Positions 26,052 through 26,595 of a stretch of 26,595 nucleotides of DNA are shown in pieces. Source of the DNA: Chara braunii (Eukaryota > Streptophyta > Charophyceae > Charales > Characeae). The translations under genes and the position numbers were made by a program. The notes beneath the pieces are model-generated. The model was not told where the DNA came from. It worked only from the letters and a program-made list of their open reading frames with translations, and did no database searches. Numbering within the stretch: the stretch's first letter is position 1; each line of letters opens with the position of its first letter. The stretch spans positions 217,020-243,614 of the forward strand of contig BFEA01000056.1 in NCBI GenBank assembly GCA_003427395.1. The letters are read 5' to 3'.

Positions 26052-26142
26052 GTCCTGGCCTGAGGACACTGCAGAAAGGTTGAGGCAGAGGCGTTCGTTG
26101 GCCCACTGAGCAGTACTCGGGTAGCTTGGCCTTCGTTTTTTC
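26052..26142. other. 91-bp segment, presumably the genuine genomic copy
   Basis: Identical to 25640-25730 but continuing without an adapter into AGGCCCCTGATTAG. Confidence 0.7.
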
Positions 26143-26286
26143 AGGCCCCTGATTAGTCTCCGTAAATTGCAGAATTTGGTTCTATATCCCGAAAAAGTGC
26201 TATTGGTGCTCTGAGTTTGTGCTCAAGTTCGTTTTGTTTCTCAGCCGAAGGCGGGTAATGGCCCCGCCACTTTTCAATAGTATCAG

Positions 26287-26390
26287 TTAAACCACCGATC
26301 AGATTGATCAACCACGGCCTCGGCCTCCTGAAAGCTCGGGTACTGGCCAGGACTTGTCGAAACCGGACGCCAAAGGTACTGGTCGGTTAA
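26287..26390. mobile_element. TTAA-family MITE, copy e (internally deleted)
   Basis: It starts TTAAACCACCGATCAGATTG and ends CAAAGGTACTGGTCGGTTAA. Relative to copy d the left arm is mostly deleted. Confidence 0.75.
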
Positions 26391-26560
26391 CGCCAGAGTA
26401 ATCAATGCTGGCAGGTTTTTTCTCAACCTTTTGCGTGAGGACGGTTTTTCCTTCGCTCTGAGTTTGTGCTCAAGCTATCTTCTTCATTCATTCTGTATAT
26501 GGGACGCTGGACCCGTTTTCCAGCAGGTGACGTTCCCCACCAAAAGATGGAGCCTGTGTT

Positions 26561-26584
26561 TAAAAAAAAAAAAAAAAAAAAAAA
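26561..26584. repeat. Poly(A) run near the window end
   Basis: 24 A follow GTGTTT. Either a retroposed tail or simple sequence. Confidence 0.8.
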
Positions 26585-26595
26585 GATCTTCATAA

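Overview
The window is eukaryotic nuclear-type DNA, most likely from the green lineage. The evidence is: a two-exon gene with a consensus GT..AG intron and a polyadenylation signal, several U6 snRNA-derived sequences, a type III hammerhead ribozyme of the kind common in plant retrozymes, foldback MITEs, a plant-type tRNA-Asp primer-binding-site look-alike, and abundant microsatellites. A charophyte alga such as Chara is my guess, but nothing here proves a species. Only about 5.5 kb is convincingly protein coding; most of the rest is repeats.

Layout. 1-136: end of an AT-rich pyruvate dehydrogenase E1-beta coding sequence. 290-1610: a dispersed repeat family (R1-R5, plus an inverted fragment near 25.25 kb); copy R3 carries a complete type III hammerhead ribozyme on the minus strand. 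1610-3000: possible orphan exons, microsatellites and a tRNA-like element, then five 133-bp tandem repeats (2991-3663). 3693-18726, minus strand: one large gene for a helical-repeat (TPR-like) CHAT-domain cysteine peptidase of 1,818 residues. Exon 1 (18726-15922) carries the helical region and the start of CHAT. A 9.4-kb phase-0 intron (15921-6519) follows. Exon 2 (6518-3867) carries the catalytic His and Cys, which are separated by an unusual low-complexity insertion of about 490 residues. The giant intron is packed with a TTAA-ended foldback MITE family, a second foldback family, a U6 retrocopy with a 10-bp target-site duplication, three further U6-derived segments, a tRNA-like SINE head, a second hammerhead-like core and other repeats.

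18.7-26.6 kb is gene-poor: degenerate tandem repeats, a TATA-containing plus-strand promoter candidate, microsatellites, a possible LTR-element junction near 21.04 kb, a 43-bp minisatellite, a minus-strand U6 fragment, overlapping hairpins, and a minus-strand poly(A)-tailed transcript end. Between 25602 and 25768 are two perfect 38-bp Nextera mate-pair junction adapters flanking a 91-bp segment that is repeated exactly at 26052. That stretch is an assembly artefact.

The observations most worth following are the intact hammerhead ribozyme and its repeat family, the recurrent U6-headed sequences (two share the same non-U6 extension), and the CHAT peptidase whose catalytic dyad is split by both a giant intron near it and a long in-frame insertion.
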